Part shown: positions 32,645-44,892 of the stretch, one piece after another | Position numbering within the stretch: the stretch's first letter is position 1 | Layout of the letters: each line of letters begins with the position of its first letter | NCBI GenBank assembly: GCA_033675265.1 | Contig: JAUJYZ010001247.1 | Coordinates: 62,001 to 126,000, forward strand | From: Actinostola sp. cb2023 | Taxonomy: Eukaryota; Cnidaria; Anthozoa; Actiniaria; Actinostolidae | Direction: 5' to 3' | DNA: 64,000 nt | Position numbers and translations under genes: made by a program | Notes under the pieces: model-generated | What the model saw: only the letters and a program-made list of their open reading frames with translations | What the model was told of the DNA's origin: nothing | The model's database searches: none

Positions 32645-34415
32645 ATTATAGGATTATCCTCAACAAGAGAAAAAGAAAGTAAGTCCTTCTCTTACTATAA
32701 ACAAATTGTCACAGGAGTGGAAGTCCTCCACATCAAAGAAACCTGAAAATGATGTCACTGTTCAAATTATGATTGGCATGATGCAAGTGAACACAAAGGA
32801 AATGCGTCTAAAACCTAAACGAGGGAAAAGGATTGCCCTAAATATTTATTTTAAAGCTTCTTACCGTGCTATTCTTGAAAAGGCAATAGATAAGTGGAAA
32901 GCTGTTAACATATATTTATAAATATATTTATAAACTGATATTTATGATGAGAGAGAAGAATATGTCCTACTCCTTGAGAGTGGCAATCTTGCTCAATTCC
33001 TACCTGGTTAAAGGAATTTACACTGCAGCGATATAAATAGGAAATTGCACGGGATTGTTACAAAATTGGTCTATATTTATGTGTTGAAGAAAGTGACTAT
33101 GACTGTGAAGCCCACACTGAAAGTGATGAAAGTGATGAGATGTCAGCACCCGCTAAATAAATGAAGGAAGATAGGGACAGCAACTGTGTTGACTTAACTC
33201 TGACAAAAAGCGATGAAAAACTTGCTAGGGAGCTTTAAAAAATGAATTTGACATGGATATGCATGATTTGGACACAATAAATGACAATGGCAACAATGAC
33301 AAAGAACATGAGACTGCTCGATCAAGCACAACAAAAACAGAAAATGGCATGAAAGACTCTGAAAGTGTGTTAAGATCAATTGGAACAAAAGTGGACCAAA
33401 GTGGCCAGTTCTTTGTTACTCTTCGTAGGGAAGCATCATTTGAAAGAATGACGTCCCTTTGGCAAAGACAAAGTAAAAAGGTTCTCTCCAGGAAAGGTCC
33501 TTAGAATGCAGTATTTTGGTGAGAGGGGTATAGACACAGGAGCCATTTCTCAAGAATTCCTGGCCAATGCGATTATTGATCATGGGTAAAGTCATGTTTC
33601 CTGATGGAGCACCAATGGACTCCATGTACAATGTCCATAACAAAAACTTCCAAGTCTGTGGACAAATTGTAGCTGTGTTCTTGGCACAAGGAGCTCCACC
33701 ACCAACTGTTATGGATGATGTCACCGCTAAAGACAAAACTTTGTTGAAATCAGTGTTGGAAAGTGAAATATCTGAGAGTGCTTTTTAAAACAGATGCCAT
33801 TTTATACTGGCAAAATAGATGCTTTCCACAAAGAATATATTGTTGGAACAACTAAAATCAATATAATCACCAAAAAGATTGGTCTACTTACAGCAATTTC
33901 CAGAAGGACTTCAACTATGTAATGCATATGACGTCATCCAGAAGCTTTGTGCAAGCCCCTGTTTGTGACAGAATCTAGGGAATCTCTTTTCACTGTTCAG
34001 GCCAAGTTACTCTACAGAGGGATCAAGTTGAAGGAAAGTTGAGGAAAACATCATGGATAACTTTCAAGACTTTGTGATGGCCTTGGAAGATGAACATGTC
34101 ATTGGTTATTCTGAGCACTTGGCTTAGAGCGAAAAAGACAGCCTTGATGATGATGATGATGCCAAAACTCCAGCAGGTGTTCTGAGATGGTTGACTGGTC
34201 AAAGGCATCGCCCTGTCAATGGAGACCATTTCTGTCCACTTTGACCATGAATGCTTGATGAATAACCCAAAGCATACTATTTGTTTTCCCCGTGTTGGTG
34301 CATGCATCAAAGATGTAACATTTCCAGTCGCATATATGGGTACCACAGAGGAGTTTTAAAATGTCTTTATTATTGCTCTTTGCAATGGAAACTCATTTGC
34401 AAGGGCATAGCTAGT
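32611..34415 (+). pseudogene. G2E3-like HECT-domain gene remnant
   Basis: It consists of broken open pieces. 32715-32921 reads VTVQIMIGMMQ and LKPKRGKRIALNIY, then (after a change of frame) EEYVLLLESGNLAQFLP. 33253-33504 is acidic and ends FERMTSLWQRQ. The HECT lobe follows in alternating frames (RMQYFGERGIDTGAISQEF; VMFPDGAPMDSMYNVHNKNF; CGQIVAVFLAQGAPPP). The C-terminus is near 34240-34415 (FDHECLMNNPKHTICFPRVG, then a stop). This matches an expanded invertebrate family annotated as G2/M-phase E3 ubiquitin ligases. A possible 5' exon (32611-32678, MASFVRLVARR, AAGAAA|GTAAGT) begins inside the TIR of copy 2. Many frameshifts and stops make it non-functional. Confidence 0.7.
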
Positions 34416-35707
34416 CACATGGGAGTTAAATAAATAAATGATATGTTCTTACTGTTTAGATTTGCTTGTGAAACGTCATGCCCATTTTCTATGGGACCAT
34501 GTCACTGTTACATTTTGATTTATTTATTAAATCAACTGCTAGGAGGCATACAATTACAAAAACATGAATTGAGTATAGAAAGGAATATAGGCTAACCATA
34601 TGTCAAAATTTGCGACCTACGAAAACCAAGACAAATATTACTTATTATAGTTACTTTTTATTTTTAGGTTTTAATTAGCATTCTAAGCGCTCTGATCATT
34701 GCTATGGATAGTGGCGCTATATAAAATGTATTATTATTATTATTATTATTATTACTTAGAAGCACAGGTAGCCCAATATTTCAAACATGCGCATTTGTCA
34801 GTATGAGTGTTGTAAATCAAAGGCCAGCGTTATCACCACACTTATGGCATTTATAAGGTTTCAATTATTATCACTAATTAAAGAAAGAATAACAAAAACA
34901 ATACAATTGAGAGTAACATGATACATACCCGACATTATACCAATCAATAAAAATCAAAATGCCACACTGTTTTCTTTATCAATGTACGTGCTTTATCGAT
35001 TTTTCAGTATTCTATCTTGAATTTAGAATAAAATACGTTGCAGTTGTCAATCTACATGCAATTAGTAATGCCTCAGTAGGCTTTATACCATCAAAGGTAG
35101 ATCATTTGTTTGGAACTGGTTTGATACGGTTGGCGGCACGATAAACGAACGAGCTATTAGACAAATAATTTAGTGACAGTGTCTCTGCATCTGGGATGAC
35201 TTGGTTTCCAAGAGTATTACGGTGCTAGGATTCGATCGACTACTTATGTTGTCCACAGTGGCAATTAGTGGCAGCAACTTAGCACACAACAGAGCTGAAA
35301 GACTAATAAAAGAACATTGCCTTTGTCTCAATATGTCGCTAATATGAAGCGATCGTCAACAATAAATGAAGATCTTTACATAATTCCAGTGAAGAATTCA
35401 GATAAGTACGAGATCCAATCTATTATTAAAGACAGACTGCAAATGCCCAAATGACCGACGGGAACGTACGATATATGACGTCATGGCAAAAGTCACGTGA
35501 TAACAAATATTTTCGGACGGAATGAAAAACACAAATCGAGAATCGAGCTGGCATCTGAAACACAGGAAGCCCAACCAAAGAGTAGTGTTGCTCCAACTTC
35601 GCTCGCTGGGGCTGGCTTAGCCTTTTGAATGTTCCTTAGTGTTTAATCGAAAATTTGTTATTGACATACACGATTAAAGTCATTTGCACCCGTTTAGTCA
35701 GTTGCAT
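34416..35707. other. Noncoding stretch with a retroposon-like tail
   Basis: No gene is seen. The segment 34677-34755 reads GCATTCTAAGCGCTCTGATC, then GGCGCTATATAAAATGTATT and (ATT)n. This resembles the 3' tail of LINE- or SINE-type retroposons in many animals. The rest shows no structure. Confidence 0.45.
34730..34755 (+). repeat. (ATT)n microsatellite
   Basis: About nine ATT units follow GGCGCTATATAAAATGT, a typical retroposon 3' tail arrangement. Confidence 0.8.
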
Positions 35708-38429
35708 ACTGGGCTGCATGGTATGATTCATGTGGGAAACCATATGTAAAACAATCAAATGATTTAGATATTGATAATCTCCCATATGAGACATCTATAG
35801 ATGATGATCGAAATGATGATGATGATGATAAACTTTGTAACAAAGAGCCTTGTAGTAAGACCAAGAAAAGAACTAAAGCTAGAGTAATAAGAAGTGTTTG
35901 GTTCAATAAGGAAGCTGAACCAGAAAAGCACTACCGTGAGCTTATTATGCTTTTCACTCCATGGAGAAATGAAGAAACTGATTTGATTGGTTTCTGCTCC
36001 TCATATCAAGAACGCTGTATACTACTATCCAATATGATCAATGAACATATGAAACAATATGCTGTTTGTAATGAAGACTTTAATGAAATACAACATGAAA
36101 TGAATAGATTGGAGGAAACATATGACTCTATAGCACCTCGTACTCAGAGTGTTGAACACCAAGACCAGGCTGAAGGTAATACACATTTACATCCTGATTT
36201 CAATGAGAACTACAACCTATCAGATGACATTGGCATTCCTTCAGTTGATTCAAACACTGAGCCATTAATATTGAATGAATTACAAGATGATGAATATAAT
36301 AGACAAATGCTCCAAATGTTGAATAAAGAACAAAAGGAATTATTCTATCATGTAATACATCTAATAAAAACATCTGATGAACCATTCTATTGTTTCCTTA
36401 GTGTAGGAGCAGGTGTGGGTAAATCACACCTAACAAAGCACTTTATCAGGCAGCCTTAAAATATTATAACACTAGAGCTGGTATGAACTTTAGTGAGATT
36501 AAGGTGTTAATGCTAGCCCCTACTGGTAAAGCAGCATATAATATCAAAGGTAATACAATACATAGTCGTCTTGCAATACCTGCATGTCAGTCATTAAGGA
36601 ACTACAAACGCCTTGATTCAAGTAGACTGAATACATTAAGATGTCAGCTTGGTGGAGTCAAACTGATATTCATAGATGATATATCCATGGTTGGTAACAC
36701 TATGTTTAATGTACAAATCAACAATAGACTCAAAGGTATCAAAGGTAGTTCACTACCATTTGGTGGTGTTAGTATTATTGCTATTGGTGATTTATTCCAA
36801 CTGCAACCAGTTATGGATGGTTATATATTTAAAAATATGGGCACCTCTGATTATAGTATTCTTGCTCCCAATTTGTGGCAAGAACATTTTAAAATGTTTG
36901 AACTGCATGAAATAATGAAACAAAGAGAAAGCAAACACTTTGCTGAGATGTTAAACAGGCTAGTGATATATTGAAATTCAAATAACGAATAATAGAACCC
37001 AACAGTTGTCACTATCCCAAAGATGTTCCTCACTTGTTTATACAAAATGCAAAGGTCAATGAATTTAATGATAGAGCTCACCGTGCTATATCAGGTACTA
37101 AGTATAGTATCAAAGCACATGACAGTGTCATAGGAGCTGAGTCGCAAGAGCTTAGAGATAAAATTATGAAACAAATACCTAGTGACCCTAGGAAAACTAA
37201 ACAGTTACATTCAATGCTAAATATTGCAGTTGGAGAGATAACTGAAATATCTCTTAACACAAGAACAGATGACGGTATGACAAATGGTGCTGGTAATGTG
37301 ATTAAACACATACAAGTACATCAGACAGACAGACCGTCTGGTATAATATGGGTCCAATTTGACCATGCTGATTTTGGTGAGAAAACCAGACATGATAATA
37401 GACAGTTGTATGTCCAAGGTATTGAACCTACATGGACTCCAATCAAACCTATTACTACACAGTTTGCAGTTGGTAGAAATAGATCTGTACAAGTTGTAAG
37501 AAAGCAGTTTCCACTGCGACCTGCTGCTGCCAAAACCATTCACAGATCACAAGGTGATACTGAGACTAGAGTTGTTGTTAACTTTGACACTAGAAGAGCA
37601 ATACCTCATATACACTATGTAGGACTAAGCAGAGTAACAACTATAGAAGGTTTATATATAACGGATCTGTGTGAGAACAAAATAGCTGTTAGTAATGATA
37701 TACACCAAGAAATTAACCGTCTAAGATATGATGGTAAACTTAGTATTTGCATATCACCTGTCTACAGAGCTGAACAAATACTGTTTAAACTGTGTTTTTT
37801 GAATGCAAGATCTTTGCATAAACACATTGAAGATGTACGTAGAGACTTGAATTATTCAAGCACTGATGTCAGTATATTCTCTGAAACAAGATTCAGTCAT
37901 ACTGACAGTGATGATATGTATGCTATTGATGGATATAGTTTATTTAGAAATGATGGCACATCAACTGGTAATGCAAGGCCTTCTGGGGGTACATCAGTCT
38001 ATAGTCGTAATGATTATTACCCTGGCTATCCATATTGTCATTAATACAAATGGCATTGAGATTACTATGATGAGATTCATGATCTTTCCTCATGTTACAA
38101 TAATAGGAGTATTTCGCTCCCCTACAATACCTGTCCAACAATTGTGTACAGGTTTGAATGAAATCTTTGAAATGCTTTCGACACAGCAAAATATTTCCCT
38201 AGGAGATTTAAATGTTAATTGGTTGAATGAGGTACAAAGAACACCTGTTTATAATTTGTTTGTGAGAGACAATAATTACAGACAACTAGTATCATGCTAT
38301 ACTACTGATAACAAAACTTGTATTGATCACATCTACACAAATATACCTGAATCACAAATATGCACTCATATCTTGGAAACATATTTTTCAGATCATAAAG
38401 CAATTACTGCATTAATTAATTGTTTTTAG
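35708..38429 (+). pseudogene. Helentron helicase-endonuclease fragment (piece A)
   Basis: It matches 50931-53667 of the full Helentron closely. Homology begins abruptly at CTGGGCTGCATGG, so Rep and the N-terminus are missing. It has Walker A (AGVGKSHLTK), a Walker B-like FIDDISMVG (the full copy has FIDEISMVG) and IAIGDLFQLQP. The Pif1-type C-terminal motif VGLSRVTTIEGLY follows, and then the endonuclease domain up to the stop at 38429. Breaks: one base lost in an A-run near 36437; loss of REGKHTTE plus a nonsense codon near 36960-36985; and a shift near 38041. The fragment ends with the same VNCF-like tail (INCF) as the full copy. Confidence 0.9.
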
Positions 38430-38718
38430 ACAACTGATAAAAAGCCTATTAGTAGTAATATTATTTCCAGAGCATTATAAATCATCTTGGTTTTGATATG
38501 TTGTTCACTCTTGTAAATAACGCTAAACACATTACTATATTTATTACTCGTGCCCAGGCAGTAGGCCGCACGAGGTGAAAAACACAGCAAATTGTTTTTT
38601 TTTGTGTCAGTGTCAGAAAATCGCAAAGTTGTGAAATATCCGGTACCCAGCATCCCTTGCGATAGCACATGTTATCACAATACATGCATTTATCGAGACG
38701 CCATTTTGGATTTTAGAC

Positions 38719-39994
38719 ATGGCGAGAACGCCTTGGACGATTCGTGTGGACTTTTACGAGCGAAATCTTGCACTTTTTACTCATCGGAGTGTTAAGTTAA
38801 GTGGTAAAGATGAGAAGATCTTCAAATTTGAGATCGCCAACCCTTCCATTCGTGAGGGAGCTGTCCTAGCAGCAAATGACGATCGCGAAGAGACCAGCAA
38901 ATATATGGTCGCCAACCCTTCCATTCGCGAGGGAGCTGTCCTAGCAGCAAACAACGAAGAGACCACAAGTACAGTCGAATTGCAAAGCTATAATGAGACA
39001 AACAAGTATGAAATGAACCATTGTTGTCAAAAATCAAAGTTATATACTATGAAACAAACAGTAATCAAACGAACCATTGTTATGAAACAAACAGTAATCA
39101 AACGAACGATTGTTATCAAATATCAAAGTTATTGAAACATTCAAATCTACAAAACTTTAATGCCAAAAGTATTATTGTTGTTGGTCATGTATTAACATCT
39201 TATTATGATATGAGGAGAGAACTAAGTCAGACATATGATAATAATTATCTTTGTAAAAGAGCCAAGCATAAAATGTCAAAAATATTAGTTACTATTAAGA
39301 AGGAAGCCATTGTTGAATGTTTAAATCCAATATGCAATAAACAGCATCAGAGGTATTGTGTTTCAAGGAGAAAGATACTGACATCAGGTGACATTGAAGT
39401 AAACCCAGGCCCAGTTTCCAATGTAAATAATACAGTTTCACGAATTCCCCCAAAGATATTATTTTACAGTCTAGATTAACCGAACAAGGTTTAAGATTAT
39501 TGGATGTTGGCGGTGCAGGTGATTGCTTCTTTAGAGCAGTATTCCATCAGTTATATGGTGAACCGAAATATCACATGGATGTACGTACTACTGGTGTTCA
39601 ATACATGAGAAATAACCCAGAAAGGTTTATTGAGAGTAATACAGCTCACTCATGGTTAATGTATCTAGCTAATATCTCTCGGCGAGGTACATGGTGTGAT
39701 GCACTAATCATACAAGCAGTTGCAGATGCTATGAATCTTTCCATCCGTATTACAGAATCAAATGAGGGCTTTGCGGCATTCACTGTTGTTAGTCCAATAC
39801 ATACAGGAAATAATTCTACTATAATACACATTGGTCATGTGGATGAAGTACATTATGTTTCAACTGTTGTATCAGACCATAACAATTCATCAACAAATAT
39901 AGATTCAGACACACCCAGAAATAATTATAATTTAATGATTATAGAGTACCTGAATATGGTATTTCAGACAATCACAACATACATGTTCCTATGA
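38719..39994 (+). pseudogene. Helentron 2A-OTU N-terminus (piece B)
   Basis: This is the 5' coding part of a second Helentron. The N-terminus has two copies of a repeated module (ANPSIREGAVLAAN). A 2A-type peptide follows, GDIEVNPGP at 39387-39413, then the start of an OTU cysteine protease (LDVGGAGDCFFRAVFHQLYG, with Asp and Cys; RGTWCDALIIQAVADAMN; HIGHVDEVHYVST with the His). Two frame changes occur (about 39130 and 39478). After the OTU domain the frame ends at 39994 with unrelated text; Rep, helicase and endonuclease are missing before the RPA gene at 40250. This is an internal-deletion derivative. Confidence 0.8.
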
Positions 39995-40678
39995 ATAAAG
40001 AATGTTGTGCCTTATCTGTTTACTCAATAACATATTTTATGTAGTACCATATATTATGATAAGAATTACAAAGTTGATAGGAGAAATTAAACAGACATTT
40101 AAGTACAAGCCATCTACAATAACCATACGGCTAACCTAGATAGATAGCTAGATAGTCAGCAGGCTCTTCCCAAAAGCATCCAACTACATACCTCCCACAG
40201 GCACGAGTTAACCCTGGTAGCAGGGTCTTGTTTAATTTAGATTAACAACATGGCTGAGAAATCAAGGTAACTACCATTTTAAAAATATTCATTGCAATAA
40301 CTATTCTCCTATTTATTTATTTTCCACAGTTGTTCCTCAAAAGAAAATAATTTAAATGAAAGTAAGAACAAATTGTTTACCACTGCACAATATTTATAAT
40401 TGTTCTTCTTACAAAATATAACATGGTACGCATGTCTTTAATATAAACACGCTGGGACAAGCAAGCACAGGAAAACGAGCATACAGTGTAGCAAGTATTG
40501 CTATAAACTTGCTTCTTGCTCCCAGCTTGCATCACAGTATAGATACAAGAGACTGTTTACCATGTCTCTATCCTCTGATATAAACATGGCATTCAGCTAA
40601 TCAAAGTGTGCTTACTATCTCAACTTTACATACATGTAAATGCATATATATATTGAATAAATGAAAGAGAAAATATTT

Positions 40679-40711
40679 GCCCTGAGTGGGACTTGAACCC
40701 ACAGCCTCGGT
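40679..40711 (-). tRNA. tRNA 3'-half-like remnant
   Basis: On the minus strand it reads CCGAGGCTGTGGGTTCAAGT, continuing CCCACTCAGGGCA. It has a 5-bp T-stem GTGGG/CCCAC around a B-box-like GTTCAAGTCC. The 5' half is replaced by AT-rich MITE sequence, so it is not a functional tRNA. It could be a tRNA pseudogene or part of a tRNA-derived SINE. Confidence 0.4.
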
Positions 40712-40734
40712 ATAATGCATATATATATATACAG

Positions 40735-40917
40735 ATATACACATATAACTATCACGTGACCACATATATGGAATACATTAACTCCAGGTTCCCTTATTAG
40801 TAATCAGCTTTTGGTTACATTATTCAGTATAAAATCAACACTTTTAATGTGTTCTGTATATGTGGTCACGTGATAGTTATATGTGTATACAGTATGTGTA
40901 TACATTCTGGACAACCT
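40735..40917. mobile_element. Foldback MITE in RPA intron 2
   Basis: Arms ATACACATATAACTATCACG and complement enclose AACTCCAGGTTCCCTTATTA. The outer right arm ends ATTCTGGACAACC, matching GGTTGTCCAGAAT at 14525. Confidence 0.7.
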
Positions 40918-41272
40918 TTTTTAGATTGACTTATATATTATATTATACTATACCCATTTGTTCATTTTTGTTTTTAGATGCTGTCGAAGGCTATATCCAC
41001 TTGCTAACCAGTGTAAAATCTTCCAAAAATTCACCGTCAACTTACTTCAATTGTCATGTTCAAACGTCTGATGAAAAAGTAGTACGTGCTGTTTGTTACT
41101 CTCCGAAGAAACGCATAAACCTTCAGCAAGCATTTCAAAATAAGTCCCCCGTCAAAATACAGGGCATCAAAAGATCAAGCAGTAAAAGCTTCAACTCAGA
41201 AATGAATACAGACGAAATCCAAATCACAAAAGCTGCAAAGATATCACCAATAACAACATAATTTCGTTTTAA

Positions 41273-43112
41273 GAGAGGATGTCAGTAAGAATCGAGATTC
41301 GCCGGTCAACTAAAAAAAATCGAATTTAATTTTCTTTCGCCATATTATTCCTTTCGATGACCTATTTTAGGGAAAAATACTAAAAAGTTCCAGCGATTTT
41401 TATTTTAGAAGAAATTTGCAGTTTTCAAAAACCCGCCTGATGACTGAAAATTTTTGGGTAAATTATAAGGCAACTTGGAACAGTCGGTGTGTGTTCATCT
41501 CTAGCACTACAACAACGACATTCAGCATACTTAATAAACGTTTCTTGGTCTTTTCTACTGTAGTATTTATTTTTGTGTAACATTTGTAGTTATTTTTCAA
41601 ATTTGATTTTAAAAAGGTGTACTGAGCGCCATGAACGGAACGTCGAAATATAGGCAATGAGGTACGAAAACGGAATCTGGTACCTAATTCTTTGAGGAAA
41701 ACGCCATGCCCCAGGAAAGTTTCACCTTTGCTCTTTCAGTTTAGAAAGTTTCAACTTTGAGAATTCAATGTAGCATTTTTGAGAAATACAAATATTATGC
41801 TTGGGACTGCCAAAATTAGCATTAATTTCGACCTATCGCGGACATTTTTGTCGTCCAAACACAAAACGTAATGCCAAAACACGACTATCTTTCACTTTTA
41901 GTTGATTGCTGCTGATGGAAAACAATCATCGAGTCAATAGGAATGCCTTTCAACAATGAGTCGTAAATAACTCTCGCAAAAGTTAAAATTAGCATAGATT
42001 GTCGATCAGATAATAGCATCTCACAGAAAAAAATACGAATTTTGTCTAAACGACATTTATACGAAATTCCACCCTTTCAAGCAAGTATGAATTCTGTTTT
42101 GTTTTATATTTTATGATTAAAACTATTATTTCATGCCGCAAAAAAAATATTCGAAGGGCAGTAGCGTGACTTGCAGCAGTTACATTGCGTTACATAATTG
42201 GCTTGTCAACAAAGTGGAGCATCCAGTCAAAATATCCAAACTCTTCATAAATAAGCGCCAGTTTTAAGTATAAATCAGCTTAATTGTTTGTAAATCTTAT
42301 TTGTAGCAAATTCTAAGCATTTTAAAGTGAAGAACCATAATTTTCGGAAACGGCCAATACTACGGTGTTTATTTGACCAATGAATATGCTAATTTTCACT
42401 ATTTTAGGAGCTTAATGTGGCTGAAATAGCTCAAATATTGTTGAAAATCATTCCTATTAACTCCAAGATTGTTATCTGTTGGCAGTGATCAACTAACAGT
42501 GCAAGGTAGTCGTGTTTTGGCATTAAGTTTTGTGTTTTAACGACAAAAATGTCCGCGAAAGGCCGAAATTAATGCTAATTTTGGCAATCCCAAGCATAAT
42601 ATTTTTATTTCTCAAAAATGCTACATTGAATTCTCAAAGTTGAAACTTTCTAAACTGAAAGAGCAAAGGTGAAGCTTTCCTGGGGCATGGCGTTTTCCTC
42701 AAAGAATTAGGTACCAAATTCCGTTTTTGTACCTCAAACATTGCCTATATTTCATGGCGCTCAGTACACCTTTTTAAAATCAAATTTGAAAAATAACTAC
42801 AAAAGTTACACAAAAATAAATACTACAGTAGAAAAGACCAAGAAACGTTTATTAAGTATGCTGAATGTCGTTGTTGTAGTGCTAGAGATGAACACACACC
42901 GACTGTTCCAAGTTGCCTTATAATTTAGCCAAAAATTTTCAGTCATCAGGCGGGTTTTTAAAAACTGCAAATTTCTCCTAAAATAAAAATCGCTGAAACT
43001 TTTTAGTATTTTTCCCTAAAATAGGTCATCGAAAGGAATGATATGGCGAAAGAAAATTAAATTCGTTTTTTTTAGTTGACCGGCGAATCTCGATTCTTAC
43101 TGACATCCTCTC
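41273..43112. mobile_element. 1.84-kb TTAA foldback element
   Basis: It is flanked by TTAA (41269-41272, 43113-43116). The ends are GAGAGGATGTCAGTAAGAAT and complement. Arms of about 730 bp stay well matched to near 42000 and 42390; the centre of about 385 bp is not inverted. Mirror-image short open frames (at 41657 and 42741, YTFLKSNLKNNYK) arise because the arms are copies. No transposase is present, so it is non-autonomous. TTAA targets point to piggyBac- or Kolobok-type mobilisation. Confidence 0.9.
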
Positions 43113-43888
43113 TTAATGCTTCACTTGCATCGCGTCTGTGCTCAGTCAGTCAATGCCTTTCTGCTAATTTATATGAATCAGTAGATGTAAAAGTCAAGAT
43201 AATGACCAAAACTGAAAATAAACAAGTTGTACACAATGATAAGAAGATATACAAAGTAGACTGTATTGCTGCAGATGAAAGTGATTCTATTAAATTGGTC
43301 ATTTGGGAAGATCTAATTGACAAAGTTCATTCCAGCAAGAGCTATCACCTCCAGAATCTTAAAGTCAGAGTCTTTGATGGCACGAAATTTCTCAACACAA
43401 ATGAGTCGACCACAGTAACACTGATTGATGACTTAGAAAATGTCAATTTGACCACTGATGAAATGCAAGACAACTTAATAACAGGTCGATGTCTTGCAAT
43501 TCAAGTAAACAGAAAGCAATCATGCATTGCATGCATTGCATGTAATGGCACAATTAGTGAAATGCCAAAAGATGAAGAGACATTTACATGCAAACATTGT
43601 CACAACACAATACTGTCAAGCATGACACAAACCAAATTATTCTGCAATTTGATGATCAAAATGGAAGATGGGAAGATGGCAACTTTCAACTGTTTCAATG
43701 ATGCTGTACAAAGCTTTTTGACAAGCATTGATTGTGACACACCATTATCTCAAATTGATTTGGATGAACTGAAAAAACTGTCCCTTCAAGCAGGACCTAA
43801 GCAAATGATAGCAGATAAAAGCAACCCAAGTCATTGCACAATTTCTGTTATAATTATTCTACATTTATGGCAGTATTTACTACTATGA

Positions 43889-44892
43889 ACAACACCAGTC
43901 AAAATAATAACTGTTTTTACTTGATATTTGTTCAAATCAAGTTTTATTGTTCCAGTTTACATAAATAAGTTCAGAATGATTGATCTAGAAATTCTTGCAT
44001 TTATTAATTGTCATAAAAATGGCACAATTTCTACATTTACAGCATATATTTAGTACTATGTGAAAAACAGTACTAAAATCTGCATGTATGTTCAAATTAT
44101 TGTTGAGTTTTATTGTTCTACAGTAGCTTACATAAACAAATATATTTTATAGATGAGAACTATTATTCTCTGACGTTGAACTTGCTTAAGGTTCTGGTGA
44201 TCTATTCAGACACGTATTTAATGTATGGTAAAACTACGAAACCACGATCTTGCTTGGGCTGTTGCGGTTGCTGCGGTTGTGTTCGCTGTTGTGGTCTTAG
44301 TGTTTTGCAGCTTTTTAGGAAGTTCACAGGGTAACTGTTTGCACCTAAAGCGTTGAACACATGTTTGGTCTCAGAAGATTTCTCTCTGGGAGATGATGGG
44401 ATGTTACGAGCACGACCAAAGAGGGTTTTAGCGACAGAGCGCTTGTGTTGTATATGATCGTGAGAGTTGAAGTCAAGGTAACGATCAGTATGTATACTGG
44501 CATTCCGTGCGTGAAAGTAACTCTATTAATGAACACATTTATTTCCCTGAAGTCTACAACATTCTTAAGTGATCATACCTAACGCTATATATTCCCTAGA
44601 CGCCATATATTTACATCTAGCTGATGAAGGTTGCAGAACGCATCCGAAACGTCCCGGTAAATACAGTATTTTTTTCCAAAATCAGTGACAACCTAACGTT
44701 TTTACATTCCTTATAATATGCCTGATTGCAACTACAAGATTTTCAAGACAATGTTTTTTTATAGAAAGTAACATGAAGATAAAAGAATTTGGTTTTATTA
44801 TAATACGTCATAAAAGAGTTCTACTACTTAATGGAGACGAGAAATGAGAATCACTGACGGAATAGCCGCTTCGAACTGCCGACTAGGCCAAT
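43889..44892. other. Noncoding stretch with a ribozyme-like motif
   Basis: No gene is supported. At 44621-44649 the plus strand has CTGATGA, an 18-nt imperfect hairpin and GAAA, the order of a hammerhead core, without a clear stem III. Confidence 0.4.

Larger units (their letters stand above)
40250..43888 (+). pseudogene. Helentron RPA-like ssDNA-binding gene, piece B
   Basis: It is a three-exon gene with the same intron phases (2, then 1) as the copy at 53804-55064: exon 1 40250-40266, exon 2 40330-40361, exon 3 from 40978. The protein matches RPA70-like OB folds: VDVKVKIMTKTENKQ and DSIKLVIWEDLIDKV. It has a zinc ribbon, CIACNGTIS followed by CKHC. Exon 3 holds a TAA at 41259-41261, and a TTAA foldback (41273-43112) splits it. 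Across the foldback the frame matches if one TTAA is kept. The predicted role is coating single-stranded DNA during rolling-circle transposition, based on known Helitron/Helentron RPA genes. Confidence 0.8.

Noticed and set aside
34023..34346. 107-residue minus-strand frame
   Set aside because: The plus strand carries HECT C-terminal text (FDHECLMNNPKHTICFP) over the same bases.
41463..41657. 64-residue frame repeated at 42741-42923
   Set aside because: The two are the inverted arms of the foldback element, so the match reflects arm duplication rather than a gene.
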